Shown: positions 25,061 to 35,062 of the stretch, piece after piece
Layout: every line of letters begins with the position of its first letter
How positions within the stretch are numbered: position 1 is the first letter of the stretch
NCBI GenBank assembly: GCA_964432825.1
Contig: CAYSOX010000011.1
Location: 1 to 43,770, forward strand
DNA length: 43,770 nt
Direction of reading: 5' to 3'
Origin: UMGS1908 sp964432825
GTDB taxonomy: Bacteria > Bacillota > Clostridia > Christensenellales > UBA1242
Position numbers and translations under genes: made by a program
The notes under the pieces: generated by a model
The model's input: the letters and a program-made list of their open reading frames with translations, nothing else
Databases searched by the model: none
What the model was told of the DNA's origin: nothing

Positions 25061-27229
25061 TTAAACATTTATCTCGTCGTCAACAGCACCTTTTATGGTT
25101 AATTGAATTCGTTTTTTGTTTAGGTCAATGCTCATAACTTTAACTTTTACAACATCCCCCACCTTTAATACTTCGCTTGGATGCTTTATAAAGTCCTTAC
25201 TAATTTCGCTGATATGCACCAAACCGTCTTGGTGCACAGAAATATCCACAAACACACCAAAGTCAATAACATTTCGAACAACACCCATCATAACCATTCC
25301 CGGTTTCAAGTTTTCGATGCCCAAAAGTTCACTTTTTAGCATTGGCCTTGGAAGTTCGTCACGAACATCCCGCCCCGGTTTTGCAAGGTCGTTTGCGATA
25401 TCTATTAAGGTTGGTTCGCCCATATTTAATGCCTTTGCAACCTTTTGGCTACCCTCTTTTTCAATTAAGGTTGGAAGGTGTTGCATTTTGTCCGTACCAA
25501 TATCACTAATTGTCAAATTAAAGTGGTTTAAAATTGGTTCAACTTTATCATAACTTTCAGGATGCACTCCGGTGTTATCCAAAACATTTTCCCCACCAAC
25601 GACTCTTAAAAATCCGGCACATTGCTCAAATGCTTTATCACCGAGTTTTGGAACCCTTTTAAGCATTTCACGATTTTTAATGGTTCCATTTTCACGGCGG
25701 TATTTTTCTATAGATTTTGCAATACCGCTATTTAACCCTGAAACATACGAAAGCAAACTTGGGCTTGCGGTGTTTACATCTACGCCAACTTTATTTACGC
25801 AATCTTCTACAACTCCGTCTAAAACCTCGGTAAGCCTTGCTTGTGGCATATCATGTTGATATTGCCCAACGCCTATGCTTTTTACATCAATCTTTATAAG
25901 TTCGGCAAGTGGGTCTTGCAATCTTCTTGCAATACTAACCGCACTTCTTAGTGCAACATCAAAATCGGGGAATTCTGAGGCTCCCAATTTGGACGCACTA
26001 TATACACTAGCACCCGCTTCATTAACTACCGCATACTCAACTTTTCGGTCAAGTTTTTTGATTAGGTTACTAACAAAGATTTCACTTTCTTTGGTTGCCG
26101 TTCCGTTTCCTATTGAAATTACATCTACATTGTGTCTTTTGATAAGTGCGGTTAAAATAACTTCAGCCTCATCAATTTTACTCTGTGGAGGAGTTGGGTA
26201 AACAACTGTTGTGTCCAAAACATTACCATTTTGGTCAATTACGGCAATCTTGCAACCCGTTCGGTAAGCAGGGTCCAACCCTAATATGACCTTACCTTTT
26301 AGTGGTGGTTGCATCAAAAGTGGCTCCAAATTTACCTTAAACATCTTGATTGCTTGCTCGTTTGCACTATCGGTAAGTGCCGTTCTAATTTCTCGCTCTA
26401 TGCTTGGGAAAATCAGTCGCTCATAACTATCGGTGCATACCTCTTTTAATAATTCTTCATAAGGCGAATTTTTAACAATAAATTCTCCCTCAATTTCTGC
26501 AAGTGCAAGTTCTTCATTTACCTCCAAACTAACCTTTAAGCAATCTTCATTTTCACCTCTATTTAATGCCAAAATTCGATGGGCGGGAGTTTTTGAAATT
26601 TCAGCATCAAAATTAGCATAGCCCTCATAAGTTTCAAAACCTTCTTTTTTGTCATCCAATTTTGCCTTTATTCTACCCTTTTTGAAAAGTAGTTCGCGAA
26701 GAACCTTTCTTAAATTTGCATTATCCGAAATTTTTTCGGCAATGATATCTTTTGCTCCTTGAATAGCGTCCTCAACCGAATTTACGCCCTTTTCTTCATC
26801 AATAAATTCGCCCGCTTTATCCTCGATACTTCCGCCCTTTTGTGATAAAATGAAGTCAGCAAGAGGCTCCAATCCTTTTGCAATAGCCACACTTGCACGC
26901 GTTTTTCTTTTTGGTTTAAATGGACGATATATATCCTCAACCTCGGTGATTGTTGACGCATTTTTTAATGCCTCTTCAATCTCTTCGGTCATATTACCTT
27001 GCTCGGTTATGGCACGAGCAACTTCTTCTTTTCGCTTTTCCAAATTCCTTAAATATTTTAAGCGGTCATCAAAGTTTCTAAGTGTTTGGTCGTCAACCCC
27101 ACCCGTCAACTCCTTACGATATCTCGCAATAAAAGGAATGGTGCAACCCTCATCCAACAAGTTGATAATGTTTTGAACTTGAACTGGTCGCAAACTAAAT
27201 TCTAAACTTAATAATTTTTCTATTTCCAT
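25061..27229 (-). CDS. tex: Tex, S1-domain RNA-binding transcription accessory protein
   Basis: Tex proteins bind nucleic acids and interact with transcription machinery, including release of stalled RNA polymerase in some species. The 722-residue protein has the N-terminal helical region (LLDEGCTIPFIARYRKELTGG), a YqgF-like RNase H fold with LGLDPAYRTGCKIAVID, helix-hairpin-helix repeats and a C-terminal S1 domain (GMVMMGVVRNVIDFGVFVDI, residues ~640-715). The ATG at 27229 is preferred because GAGGTG lies just before it; the frame continues to a GTG at 27238 that overlaps that site. Confidence 0.95.
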   Translation of the reverse strand: MEIEKLLSLEFSLRPVQVQNIINLLDEGCTIPFIARYRKELTGGVDDQTLRNFDDRLKYLRNLEKRKEEVARAITEQGNMTEEIEEALKNASTITEVEDIYRPFKPKRKTRASVAIAKGLEPLADFILSQKGGSIEDKAGEFIDEEKGVNSVEDAIQGAKDIIAEKISDNANLRKVLRELLFKKGRIKAKLDDKKEGFETYEGYANFDAEISKTPAHRILALNRGENEDCLKVSLEVNEELALAEIEGEFIVKNSPYEELLKEVCTDSYERLIFPSIEREIRTALTDSANEQAIKMFKVNLEPLLMQPPLKGKVILGLDPAYRTGCKIAVIDQNGNVLDTTVVYPTPPQSKIDEAEVILTALIKRHNVDVISIGNGTATKESEIFVSNLIKKLDRKVEYAVVNEAGASVYSASKLGASEFPDFDVALRSAVSIARRLQDPLAELIKIDVKSIGVGQYQHDMPQARLTEVLDGVVEDCVNKVGVDVNTASPSLLSYVSGLNSGIAKSIEKYRRENGTIKNREMLKRVPKLGDKAFEQCAGFLRVVGGENVLDNTGVHPESYDKVEPILNHFNLTISDIGTDKMQHLPTLIEKEGSQKVAKALNMGEPTLIDIANDLAKPGRDVRDELPRPMLKSELLGIENLKPGMVMMGVVRNVIDFGVFVDISVHQDGLVHISEISKDFIKHPSEVLKVGDVVKVKVMSIDLNKKRIQLTIKGAVDDEINV

Positions 27230-27352
27230 AAATTTCACCTCAAATACTATTATAGCAGATTTTTTTTAGAATGCAAAACACTATTTTGCATAAAATATTA
27301 GTACCAGACAAAAAAGTTATTTCAAGTTTCACGAACAAAGAATTGTAAAATG

Positions 27353-27381
27353 TTGACAATAGGCAATTATTTATGTAAAAT
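27353..27381 (+). promoter_or_regulatory. Strong sigma-A promoter for the P-type ATPase
   Basis: Consensus TTGACA (27353-27358), a 17-base spacer and TAAAAT (27376-27381) lie about 30 bases upstream of the ATG. Confidence 0.85.
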
Positions 27382-27412
27382 ATAAATTAATAAAATTTAA
27401 AGGGATGAATTA

Positions 27413-30103
27413 ATGGACGAAACTAAAGTATACGAAGAAACAAAGCCAGCGGAAGAACAGGAAAAACTTAATAGTGGCTCTTCTGAGCCTGCTTTTAAAG
27501 AAGCATATAACAACAAGCAAACTTTGAAGCAAAACAAAAAACTTGCCCTGCAAAAAAGCAAAAAGAAAAAGTCGGCATTTGAAAAGGTTTTAGACGAAAA
27601 ACAATCACCCGAAATACCCGAAAAGAAAATTAAAAGACTAAAACCCGACCCAAACGAAGGCTTAAGCGTTGAACAAGTTATTGAACGAATCAATAAGGGT
27701 TTTGTAAACACCACACCTAATGCAAATGTTAAAACCTACCGCTCAATATTTATTAACAATATTTTTACCTTCTTTAATATGCTTTGTGTTGCAATTGCAA
27801 TCAGTTTGTTGATTGCTCAATCATATAAAAATATGTTTTTTATAGTAATTGCACTTGCAAACACCACAATTGGTATCATTCAAGAAATTAGGGCAAAACG
27901 CACCATTGAAAAGTTAAGTCTTTTAACCGCGCCAACCGCAAAAGTTATAAGAGGTGGAAGCGAATATGATGTCACCACCGCCGAAGTGGTTATTGACGAT
28001 ATTGTTTGTCTATCTAACGGAAAACAAATTGTTGCCGATGCAATAATTGTTGAAGGAAGTGTTGAAGTAAATGAATCTTTGCTTACCGGTGAAAGTGTAA
28101 CCATCAAAAAAACCGTTGGCGACACCCTATATTCTGGAAGTTTTATTTCTAGCGGAAAGTGTAAAGCCCGCGTAGACAAGGTTGGTGCCGATTGCTATGT
28201 AGAACAATTAAGCCAAAAAGCAAAACAATATAAAAAGCCAAAATCTGAGTTATTTAACTCGCTAAATATGACAATTAAAGTGATTGGTTTTATCCTTATC
28301 CCACTTGCAATTGCGATGTACATTAATAACTACATAAAAACCGGAACATTTGCCGAAACCGTTGAAAAAAGTGCGGGCGCAATTGTTAGTATGCTTCCTG
28401 CAGGAATGTTTCTATTGTGTTCGGTTGCACTTACCGTTTCGGTTATAAGACTTGCCCAAAAGAAAACATTGGTTCAAGACTTATATTGTGTTGAAATGCT
28501 TGCAAGAGTCAATGTTTTATGTTTGGATAAAACGGGTACTATTACCGACGGAACTATGAAAGTATACAATTGCATTGAAGTTCAAAACAAAAGCGGAATG
28601 ACGCTAAAACGAATTGTTGGAAGTATGCTTTCGTCTTTAGGTGACAACAACCAAACAAGTCAAAGTTTGATTAACTATTTTGGTATGAATAAAGAACTTA
28701 TACCAACTGCCACCCTACCTTTCTCTTCTGCTAGAAAGTTAAGTGCTGTAACCTTTGAAAACCTTGGAACATATATCCTTGGTGCTCCAGAATTTGTTTT
28801 ACCTAATATGAAAGAGGGTAAAATTAAGGATATGATAGACCAATATGCAAAAGATGGATATCGTGTTTTGGTTCTAGCAAATTCCACCGGCTCTATCACC
28901 CGAGATGGAAATCTTCCAAACACCGCACGAACAATTGTAGCCGTAATTGTTTTGGAAGACCGCATTAGGGAAGACGCCATAGACACTATTAAATGGTTTA
29001 AAGATAATGATGTAAAAATTAAGATTATTTCAGGTGATAACCCATTAACGGTTGCTGAAATTGCAAAAAGAGTTGGCGTTGACGATACCGAATCATTTAT
29101 AAATCTAGAAGGCTTAAATGAATCTCAAGTAATATCTGCCGCAAATAAATACACCGTTTTTGGAAGAGTTACACCCGAACAAAAAGCAATACTTGTGAAG
29201 GCTATGAAGTCTCAAGGCAATACCGTTGCTATGACCGGTGATGGCGTAAACGATATTTTAGCCCTAAAAGAAGCCGATTGCTCAATCGCTATGGCTAGCG
29301 GAAGTGAAGCCGTTAGAAGTGTTTCGCATATGGTATTGCTAGATAGTAAGTTCAGTTCGATGCCACAAGCGGTGTTTGAAGGACGACGAGTTATTAATAA
29401 TGTTCAACGCTCTTCTGCCCTATTCTTTATGAAAACCATATTTACCATATTGTTCTCAATATTCATTTTGGTAAATCACCAATTGTACCCATTTGCACCA
29501 CTGCAGATGTATATGCTAGAGTTCTTTGTTATAGGTATTCCAAGTTTCTTCCTTGCTCTGCAACCAAACAAAAACCGCATAAAGGGTCGATTTATTTACA
29601 ACCTATTTAAAAATGCCCTTCCGGGTGCTTTAACACTATTTATCAATTGTATTGCAATTTATATTTTCGTTTTATTAACCCAAGGCAACTGGGATGATAG
29701 AGTTTTGATTAGTTCTATGTGCACTATTGCACTCACCTTCACCGGTCTTGCAATGTTACTTCGACTTTGCCAACCTATGAACACTTTAAACGGAATTCTA
29801 TTCACTGCAATGACGGCACTCTGCTTAGGACTTACAATATTTGCTCCCGACTTTTTTGATATTGCAAGGGTGGGACGCGAAAACACCTTGTTTATAATTA
29901 TTTTAATATTAATTTCAGGATACATAATAACAATATTCTCAAAAATATTAGATAAAATCAATATTGGAACCAGTCAGCAAGTTAAAATTTCAAGTTGGGT
30001 TGACCAGCAAGTTAAAAACAACCACAATCTTCAATTTCCAACCATTTTAGATGCATCGGACAAATCTACCGACACTACAACCGAGGTTGAAAATAATAAA
30101 TAA
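27413..30103 (+). CDS. P-type cation-transporting ATPase
   Basis: The 896-residue pump couples ATP hydrolysis to cation movement across the membrane. Landmarks are LLTGES near residue 224, the phosphorylation loop CLDKTGTITDG with Asp371, the hinge MTGDGVNDILALKEADCS near residue 608, and about ten membrane spans, two near residues 117-155, two near 295-355 and six after residue 675. The fourth span carries SMLPAGM in place of PEGL. The arrangement resembles CtpE/CtpF-type or Ca/Mg ATPases; the ion cannot be assigned. The first ~110 residues are a Lys/Glu-rich disordered tail. GGGATG precedes the ATG. Confidence 0.9.
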   Translation: MDETKVYEETKPAEEQEKLNSGSSEPAFKEAYNNKQTLKQNKKLALQKSKKKKSAFEKVLDEKQSPEIPEKKIKRLKPDPNEGLSVEQVIERINKGFVNTTPNANVKTYRSIFINNIFTFFNMLCVAIAISLLIAQSYKNMFFIVIALANTTIGIIQEIRAKRTIEKLSLLTAPTAKVIRGGSEYDVTTAEVVIDDIVCLSNGKQIVADAIIVEGSVEVNESLLTGESVTIKKTVGDTLYSGSFISSGKCKARVDKVGADCYVEQLSQKAKQYKKPKSELFNSLNMTIKVIGFILIPLAIAMYINNYIKTGTFAETVEKSAGAIVSMLPAGMFLLCSVALTVSVIRLAQKKTLVQDLYCVEMLARVNVLCLDKTGTITDGTMKVYNCIEVQNKSGMTLKRIVGSMLSSLGDNNQTSQSLINYFGMNKELIPTATLPFSSARKLSAVTFENLGTYILGAPEFVLPNMKEGKIKDMIDQYAKDGYRVLVLANSTGSITRDGNLPNTARTIVAVIVLEDRIREDAIDTIKWFKDNDVKIKIISGDNPLTVAEIAKRVGVDDTESFINLEGLNESQVISAANKYTVFGRVTPEQKAILVKAMKSQGNTVAMTGDGVNDILALKEADCSIAMASGSEAVRSVSHMVLLDSKFSSMPQAVFEGRRVINNVQRSSALFFMKTIFTILFSIFILVNHQLYPFAPLQMYMLEFFVIGIPSFFLALQPNKNRIKGRFIYNLFKNALPGALTLFINCIAIYIFVLLTQGNWDDRVLISSMCTIALTFTGLAMLLRLCQPMNTLNGILFTAMTALCLGLTIFAPDFFDIARVGRENTLFIIILILISGYIITIFSKILDKINIGTSQQVKISSWVDQQVKNNHNLQFPTILDASDKSTDTTTEVENNK

Positions 30104-30240
30104 GCAAATAGTTTTGCAAATTAAAACACTTTTAACAACTTAAAACCTACAAAAATAAAAACTTAACCAATTAAACCTTAAAAAACTTTAACTTTATATG
30201 ATATGGTAAAAACTATTTAAATGGCTTTAACCCAACTTTA

Positions 30241-30267
30241 AAAGACGATAGAACCACTATCGTCTTT
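30241..30267 (+). terminator. Terminator of the ATPase gene
   Basis: A perfect 11-bp stem, AAAGACGATAG / CTATCGTCTTT with loop AACCA, is followed by TTGTTTGTT. It lies about 140 bases after the stop. Nothing else is seen in 30104-30385. Confidence 0.8.
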
Positions 30268-30385
30268 TGTTTGTTCTTTAATGTTTCTTTAAAAAATTTA
30301 TTCTTGTAGACAAAAATTTTGTTTCGTTATCACTTTGGAAAGTACTCTTGAAAACAAAGATTTTTATAAATCGCATTTCTTAAAT

Positions 30386-31591
30386 TTATTCGATGTCCCC
30401 CAAAAGCCAATCTAAAGCGTTTAATTTTTTTATGCCACCAAAATTGGCTTCAGGGTCATCATCTAAGGTCAAAATAAACTTTGGATAGTGATTCCCTATG
30501 TTTTGAAGAGGCTTTAGTTCTCGCTCCAATGTTTTTTCATCTCTAACCGAGGCTGAAACTTGAAAATACATTGTTGTTTTGTTATCCATTGCAACGAAGT
30601 CAACTTCGGTGTCGTCAACTTTTCCAACATACACCTCATACCCTCTACGCAAAAGTTCCAAATACACAACATTTTCCAAGATGCGCCCAACATCGGCTGA
30701 GCGGTTTCCAAGAAGCATAAATCTAAGTCCTATATCCACAACATAGTATTTTTCAAGCGTTTTTAAATATTGTTTCCCTTTTACATCATACCTATTTGCT
30801 TTATATAAAACAAAACTTTCGGTAAGTCCGGATATAAACTTTTCGACCGTTTTTACATCAATTTTTCTGCCGTCCGAAGTCATAGTGTCAGCAATTTTTT
30901 TAACCGAAAGCGGATTCCCTATATTATCAAACATAAACCTTGTAACACTTTCAAGCATTAACACATCAGAAATTTTCTTTCTTGACGCAATATCTTTTAC
31001 AACAACCGTGTTAAAAATTCCATCAAGATAAGATTTTATCTCATTTACTTGGTCACGAAGTTCCAAAGTGTACGGAAAAGAACTATTTTGAATATAGTCA
31101 ACATATTTTTTTGAAAGTTCTTTTTTATCCCCACTAGCCTCAACAAATTCAGCAAAAGACAACGGCAACATTGAAATTTCTATATATCTACCCGAAATTA
31201 GCGTTGCCAACTCGCTAGAAAGCATATAGGCATTTGAGCCAGTGATATAAATATCCACATTATTTTTAATAAATAAACTATCCACCACCCTTGGAAAGTC
31301 TTCCACATGTTGAATTTCATCAAGGAAAATATAGTTTTGATTATTGTCGTCCAATTTTTCTTTGATGTAAGAATGTAGCACGCTTGGTTCTCTAAGGTTG
31401 TAAAAATCATAATCTTCAAAATTTATTGAAATTATGTTTTTCTTGTCAACACCATTTTTAAGCAAATAGTCTTTATAAATTTCCATTAGTGTAGATTTTC
31501 CACATCTTCTAACACCCGTTATAATTTTTATAACCTTTTTATCTTTCAGTGCGATTAGCCTATTCAAATATTCATTTCTATTTATAAGCAT
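30386..31591 (-). CDS. AAA-type ATPase with DUF4143 domain
   Basis: The 401-residue protein has an N-terminal P-loop, GVRRCGKST near residues 26-34, a Walker B YIFLDEIQ near residue 97, sensor-like DIYITGSNA, and SGRYIEISMLPLSFAEF. The C-terminal DUF4143 segment holds GRILENVVYLELLRRGY, EVDFVAMD and YFQVSASV, a nuclease-like (PD-DxK type) arrangement. Such genes are widespread, poorly understood and often mobile. The ATG at 31591 follows AAAGGAGAG; a longer frame to 31753 only translates the dyad array. It is the sole gene of its unit, with no close antitoxin-like partner. Confidence 0.85.
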   Translation of the reverse strand: MLINRNEYLNRLIALKDKKVIKIITGVRRCGKSTLMEIYKDYLLKNGVDKKNIISINFEDYDFYNLREPSVLHSYIKEKLDDNNQNYIFLDEIQHVEDFPRVVDSLFIKNNVDIYITGSNAYMLSSELATLISGRYIEISMLPLSFAEFVEASGDKKELSKKYVDYIQNSSFPYTLELRDQVNEIKSYLDGIFNTVVVKDIASRKKISDVLMLESVTRFMFDNIGNPLSVKKIADTMTSDGRKIDVKTVEKFISGLTESFVLYKANRYDVKGKQYLKTLEKYYVVDIGLRFMLLGNRSADVGRILENVVYLELLRRGYEVYVGKVDDTEVDFVAMDNKTTMYFQVSASVRDEKTLERELKPLQNIGNHYPKFILTLDDDPEANFGGIKKLNALDWLLGDIE

Positions 31592-31611
31592 AAAACTCTC
31601 CTTTAAGACTT

Positions 31612-31760
31612 TTAAATATATTTTATCCAAAAAATTCAAAAATGTCAATGGTTTTGGGATTTTATTCCAAAAACTTGGTAAATTTCGGAAGTTTTGGGAT
31701 TTTATTCCAAAAACTTTGCCAAAAAAAATAACACTTTTAAGATTTTTATCCAAAAAGTGT
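31612..31760. promoter_or_regulatory. Array of four related dyads upstream of the AAA ATPase gene
   Basis: Two near-identical copies (31650-31676 and 31689-31716) have the minus-strand form AAGTTTTTGGA-N6-TCCCAAAACTT, 40 bases apart. A third at 31731-31760 (ACACTTTT...AAAAGTGT around ATTTTTATCCAAAAA) is 43 bases further on, and a weaker one at 31612-31640 (ATATTTTATCCAAAAAATTC) is about 39 bases the other way. The shared core is ATTTTATtCCAAAAA. The array covers the region just upstream of the ribosome site. Confidence 0.8.
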
Positions 31761-31815
31761 TGATGAATTAGATACCTCTATCAAACAATTATAAATAAGA
31801 ATTTAAACAATCTGT

Positions 31816-33444
31816 CTATTGTTGTTTATCGTTTTGTTCAAAATAGACGCCGGAAGCGATGTCTTCTTTCTCTTTTTGGGCGGCGTCAAGCCCGTATTCA
31901 CTATTGGAAGTTATTGCAGAAATTCTGTTGACATATGATTTTGTGTAAGTGCTATTTTTGTATTCATTTAAACCGTTTTCACTTAATAACGCTCTCAGCC
32001 TTTCTTGAAGCACTTTATCTATCTCGGTTTGTAATCTGCAATATTTTAAGTTTTTAATCTCGTCAAGTTTTCCGTTATTATAGAACTTTTGCATATTTCC
32101 TATGCCATATAGATAGGTCCCTACAATATTGTCCTTACCGCTTTGTATATTATAACTCTTTAAATAGTTGATATTGCAAGCGTCAACAAACAAACTAACC
32201 ACGGCACCAAACTCAGGAGAATCCAACCTTTTTAAGTCTTCGTCATTTAATTGGCTCATACTTTGTAAGCCCGTCCCTCTTGCAATTTCGGTTTGCAAAA
32301 GCCACCTACCCGTCAAATCGTGTGCCAAGCGGTTGGCATCGACCACGGCATCCACCCCCATTTGAAAAAGCCCATAACACCCCGCATAATTTATTCCTGT
32401 ACCGACCTCGGTTGAGGTTTCAACATAATTTGTTGCAGATTTTGCGGTTGTCGAAAACTCATTGGTTAAAACTTGCCCAATTTCTCTATATTTTTCATTG
32501 GAAGAATTATTAAATAACTCACGCACAAAATTTGTTGCATTAATGCCTGCTATGGTATTGCTATCCAAATAAACAAACTCTCCGCCCGAGCCACCCTCGT
32601 AGGTTGGATTTTCCCTTGTATCTTTTAGCATTTTCTCATAATTTTGTTGAATAGTGGGGTCATTGCTTACCTTTGCCACATAGTTAGAATAATTATAAAA
32701 AAGCGTGCCGTCGTCACGAACCTCACTACCTAAAATATTTCCGCTACCAGTTGAACTACTAGGAATTTCCACGCTTTCGCTCGCTTGGTTGCCCTCGTTT
32801 GCACTTTCTACCGTTTCTGCAGTGACCACTTCCGATTGCTTATCATACACCGTGTATCCAGCAAGGATTGAAGTTGAAAGCATTAGTGTAGCAAAACCGC
32901 CCGCAATAAAGCGGTTTAGTTTTTTTATAGTCCTCTGCCTTTTTACCGCTTTGTCTATATCTTCTTGAGGCGTGGTATATTCAAAATCGCCCAAAACTTT
33001 GTCTTTGGGCTTTCTTTTAAATACCTTTTTTGCTCTTTCTAATACATTAATATTTTCTTCACTACTATTATTTTGTCTATTTTTGGCACTCGTTGTTCCG
33101 CCCTTTGAATAATTTGCAAGTGTTTGTTTTGCACTCAAAACTTGTTCTTCCGTTCGACCCATTTGATATAATTTATTTTCAATCGCACCTGTTTTTAATA
33201 GATACGCAACATCTTCTCGTCTAAGTTTTACGCCCGCCAAAAGTATTTCTGGAAAATATTTAACCTTTGCGCTGTTTATTTGTCTAGATAAATGCATCAC
33301 CCGTTCTTCGCAAACCTTTTTTTCTTGTTCGCTTTTAAACCTATTAGTTTCTAGTTTATCATATTCAACACTTAGTTCATTTTCCAAACCATACACGACA
33401 TCTCTAATTTCTTCTAAACGAGATTTTATTCTTAATTTATTCAT
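31816..33444 (-). CDS. Membrane-anchored protein with lysozyme-like outer domain
   Basis: The 542-residue protein begins with ~90 residues of coiled coil (LEEIRDVVYGLENELS, FKSEQEKKVCEERVMHL), a linker rich in Lys and Asn, and one membrane span near residues 183-200 (FIAGGFATLMLSTSILAGYT). Outside the membrane there is a Ser/Gly-rich stretch and then NYVETSTEVGTGINYAGC and YGLFQMGVDAVVDANRLAHD, which resemble the ESxxxxxAxSxxGAxGLMQ signature of lytic transglycosylases, including a Glu upstream. The role could be peptidoglycan cleavage, perhaps in sporulation or germination, given the ger operon 250 bases away. Only the fold hint is visible; activity is unproven. Confidence 0.6.
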   Translation of the reverse strand: MNKLRIKSRLEEIRDVVYGLENELSVEYDKLETNRFKSEQEKKVCEERVMHLSRQINSAKVKYFPEILLAGVKLRREDVAYLLKTGAIENKLYQMGRTEEQVLSAKQTLANYSKGGTTSAKNRQNNSSEENINVLERAKKVFKRKPKDKVLGDFEYTTPQEDIDKAVKRQRTIKKLNRFIAGGFATLMLSTSILAGYTVYDKQSEVVTAETVESANEGNQASESVEIPSSSTGSGNILGSEVRDDGTLFYNYSNYVAKVSNDPTIQQNYEKMLKDTRENPTYEGGSGGEFVYLDSNTIAGINATNFVRELFNNSSNEKYREIGQVLTNEFSTTAKSATNYVETSTEVGTGINYAGCYGLFQMGVDAVVDANRLAHDLTGRWLLQTEIARGTGLQSMSQLNDEDLKRLDSPEFGAVVSLFVDACNINYLKSYNIQSGKDNIVGTYLYGIGNMQKFYNNGKLDEIKNLKYCRLQTEIDKVLQERLRALLSENGLNEYKNSTYTKSYVNRISAITSNSEYGLDAAQKEKEDIASGVYFEQNDKQQ

Positions 33445-33694
33445 CTTCCCTTCCTTCTTTTGATGTTAACCAACAAAATATACACGTTGAACGAAAATTA
33501 TCTTAATATTTTAGGCATTAATTTACACGCTTTTCCAAAAAAGGTGTAATTAAATTTGCCTTTAAACAACATCTTGCTGGCTTATTAAAAATTGTATCAG
33601 TCATATTTTGCAATTAAGATAATTACCGCAAAATTTCCATTCTTCATGGATATTACTTGTATTAGTATAACATATAAAAAGGAATCTGTCAAAT

Positions 33695-35062
33695 TTATAA
33701 TCTTTTATCCAATTTTACTTCGACATCAAACTCAATTTGGTTTATATAATCTTCACCAAATTTCTCATAAAACTTATGCCATCTTTTAGGATGCAAACTA
33801 TAAATTTGCTCACCTAAATGAAAGACATCGGCTTGCACTTCTTGTGCCAAACTGAAGGTTTTTAGAACCTCATTTCGCATTTTGCTTTTTAGTTTATCTT
33901 TTAACTCTTCGGTTATAAAATCGCTTTGAACATAAAGTGTTTCCAATTTTTCACCGCTTTCATTTTCAATTTCAATAACTTCATTTCTAGATGTTGAAAT
34001 GGTCATTTTGCATTTTGGTAAATCCCCTGAAAAATCTACCGCTATTTTAACCCGCTTATCTCGAACAAACATTGAAACCCTTGCATTGTCATAATATTCG
34101 TCATCTGAAATATCTTCTAATGTGATTATTCCCGAAGTTGATTTTGGGTTTGCATAGTTTAAACCATACACCCCCTCTTTTTCGGTAAAAATCAAGGCTT
34201 TTTTGCCATTTTTAAAAAGATATACATTATTATCGTAAACCACTCTTTGACTAGGCTCACCGCCATTTTGACCACCAGCACCTTGACTTGAACTTCCTGA
34301 CTGACCACCGGAACCTCCGCCCTGACTTGAGCCACCACTTTGCGAATTTTGGCTTCCACCACTAGACCCTCCGGAAGAATTTCCGCCACTAGACTCTCCA
34401 CCTGTTCCTCCCTCAGCCCCACTATTTCCGGCACTTTCGGAATTTTCGCTAATTTCATCTACAAACTTGATTTCACTAATAAGCCCCGTTCCGCCTATTC
34501 TATAATAATCATTTACGAACTTACCAAGTTGCATCATCGTGCCATTCATCGAAAGTTCTTTATATAAAAACAACTTTTGCATACCAACCGCATTAGATAA
34601 TTCTAATGATTTACTCTTTTTAAATTCGTCTTTTGCCTCGCCATCGCATATTAGCAATAAGCACGCCGTCGGTATTCGGGTATCACGAACAAAATAATCT
34701 AAGGATTGCTCTAATTTCTCTTTTTCAACCACACTTTTACCAAATGCCACCGCGTTTACATGCCCAAGTCCCGCTGTTTTCCCTATCAAAAATGAGGCTT
34801 TGTACATAGCATCTGAAACGGTATCGCCCTCGGTTGTTATAAAGTCTAGCCCAGCACTACCGCCCTCACTTGTACTTCCGTCGCTAGGTCGCACTACTTG
34901 TGCAATTACTTGAAATTTTCCATCGTCTGAATAATCCACACCAATTGCGGTGACAATTATTCGCATACTAAGTTCGGACTGAATATTTAAAGATTGCGGA
35001 ATTAATATTAAACTTACAATTAAAACTAAAATCCACAAATGTTTTTTTATAAAAGTCATCAT
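33695..35062 (-). CDS. gerAC: Germinant receptor subunit C (Ger(x)C family)
   Basis: GerC proteins are part of the receptor that senses germinants in the spore inner membrane. The 455-residue protein has the family's IIVTAIGVDYSDDGKFQVIAQVV, a GLGHVNAVAFG region, FVRDTRIPTACLLL and a C-terminal domain ending QIEFDVEVKLDKRL. Two features are unusual: the signal-like N terminus IKKHLWILVLIVSLILIPQS has no lipobox Cys (CWD in normal GerC), and a ~65-residue Gly/Ser/Gln-rich insert interrupts it near residues 205-270. The ATG at 35062 overlaps the gerB stop. Confidence 0.9.
   Translation of the reverse strand: MMTFIKKHLWILVLIVSLILIPQSLNIQSELSMRIIVTAIGVDYSDDGKFQVIAQVVRPSDGSTSEGGSAGLDFITTEGDTVSDAMYKASFLIGKTAGLGHVNAVAFGKSVVEKEKLEQSLDYFVRDTRIPTACLLLICDGEAKDEFKKSKSLELSNAVGMQKLFLYKELSMNGTMMQLGKFVNDYYRIGGTGLISEIKFVDEISENSESAGNSGAEGGTGGESSGGNSSGGSSGGSQNSQSGGSSQGGGSGGQSGSSSQGAGGQNGGEPSQRVVYDNNVYLFKNGKKALIFTEKEGVYGLNYANPKSTSGIITLEDISDDEYYDNARVSMFVRDKRVKIAVDFSGDLPKCKMTISTSRNEVIEIENESGEKLETLYVQSDFITEELKDKLKSKMRNEVLKTFSLAQEVQADVFHLGEQIYSLHPKRWHKFYEKFGEDYINQIEFDVEVKLDKRL

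Noticed and set aside
31592..31753. N-terminal extension of the AAA ATPase
   Set aside because: It only translates the dyad array, and a clear AAAGGAGAG lies before the ATG at 31591.
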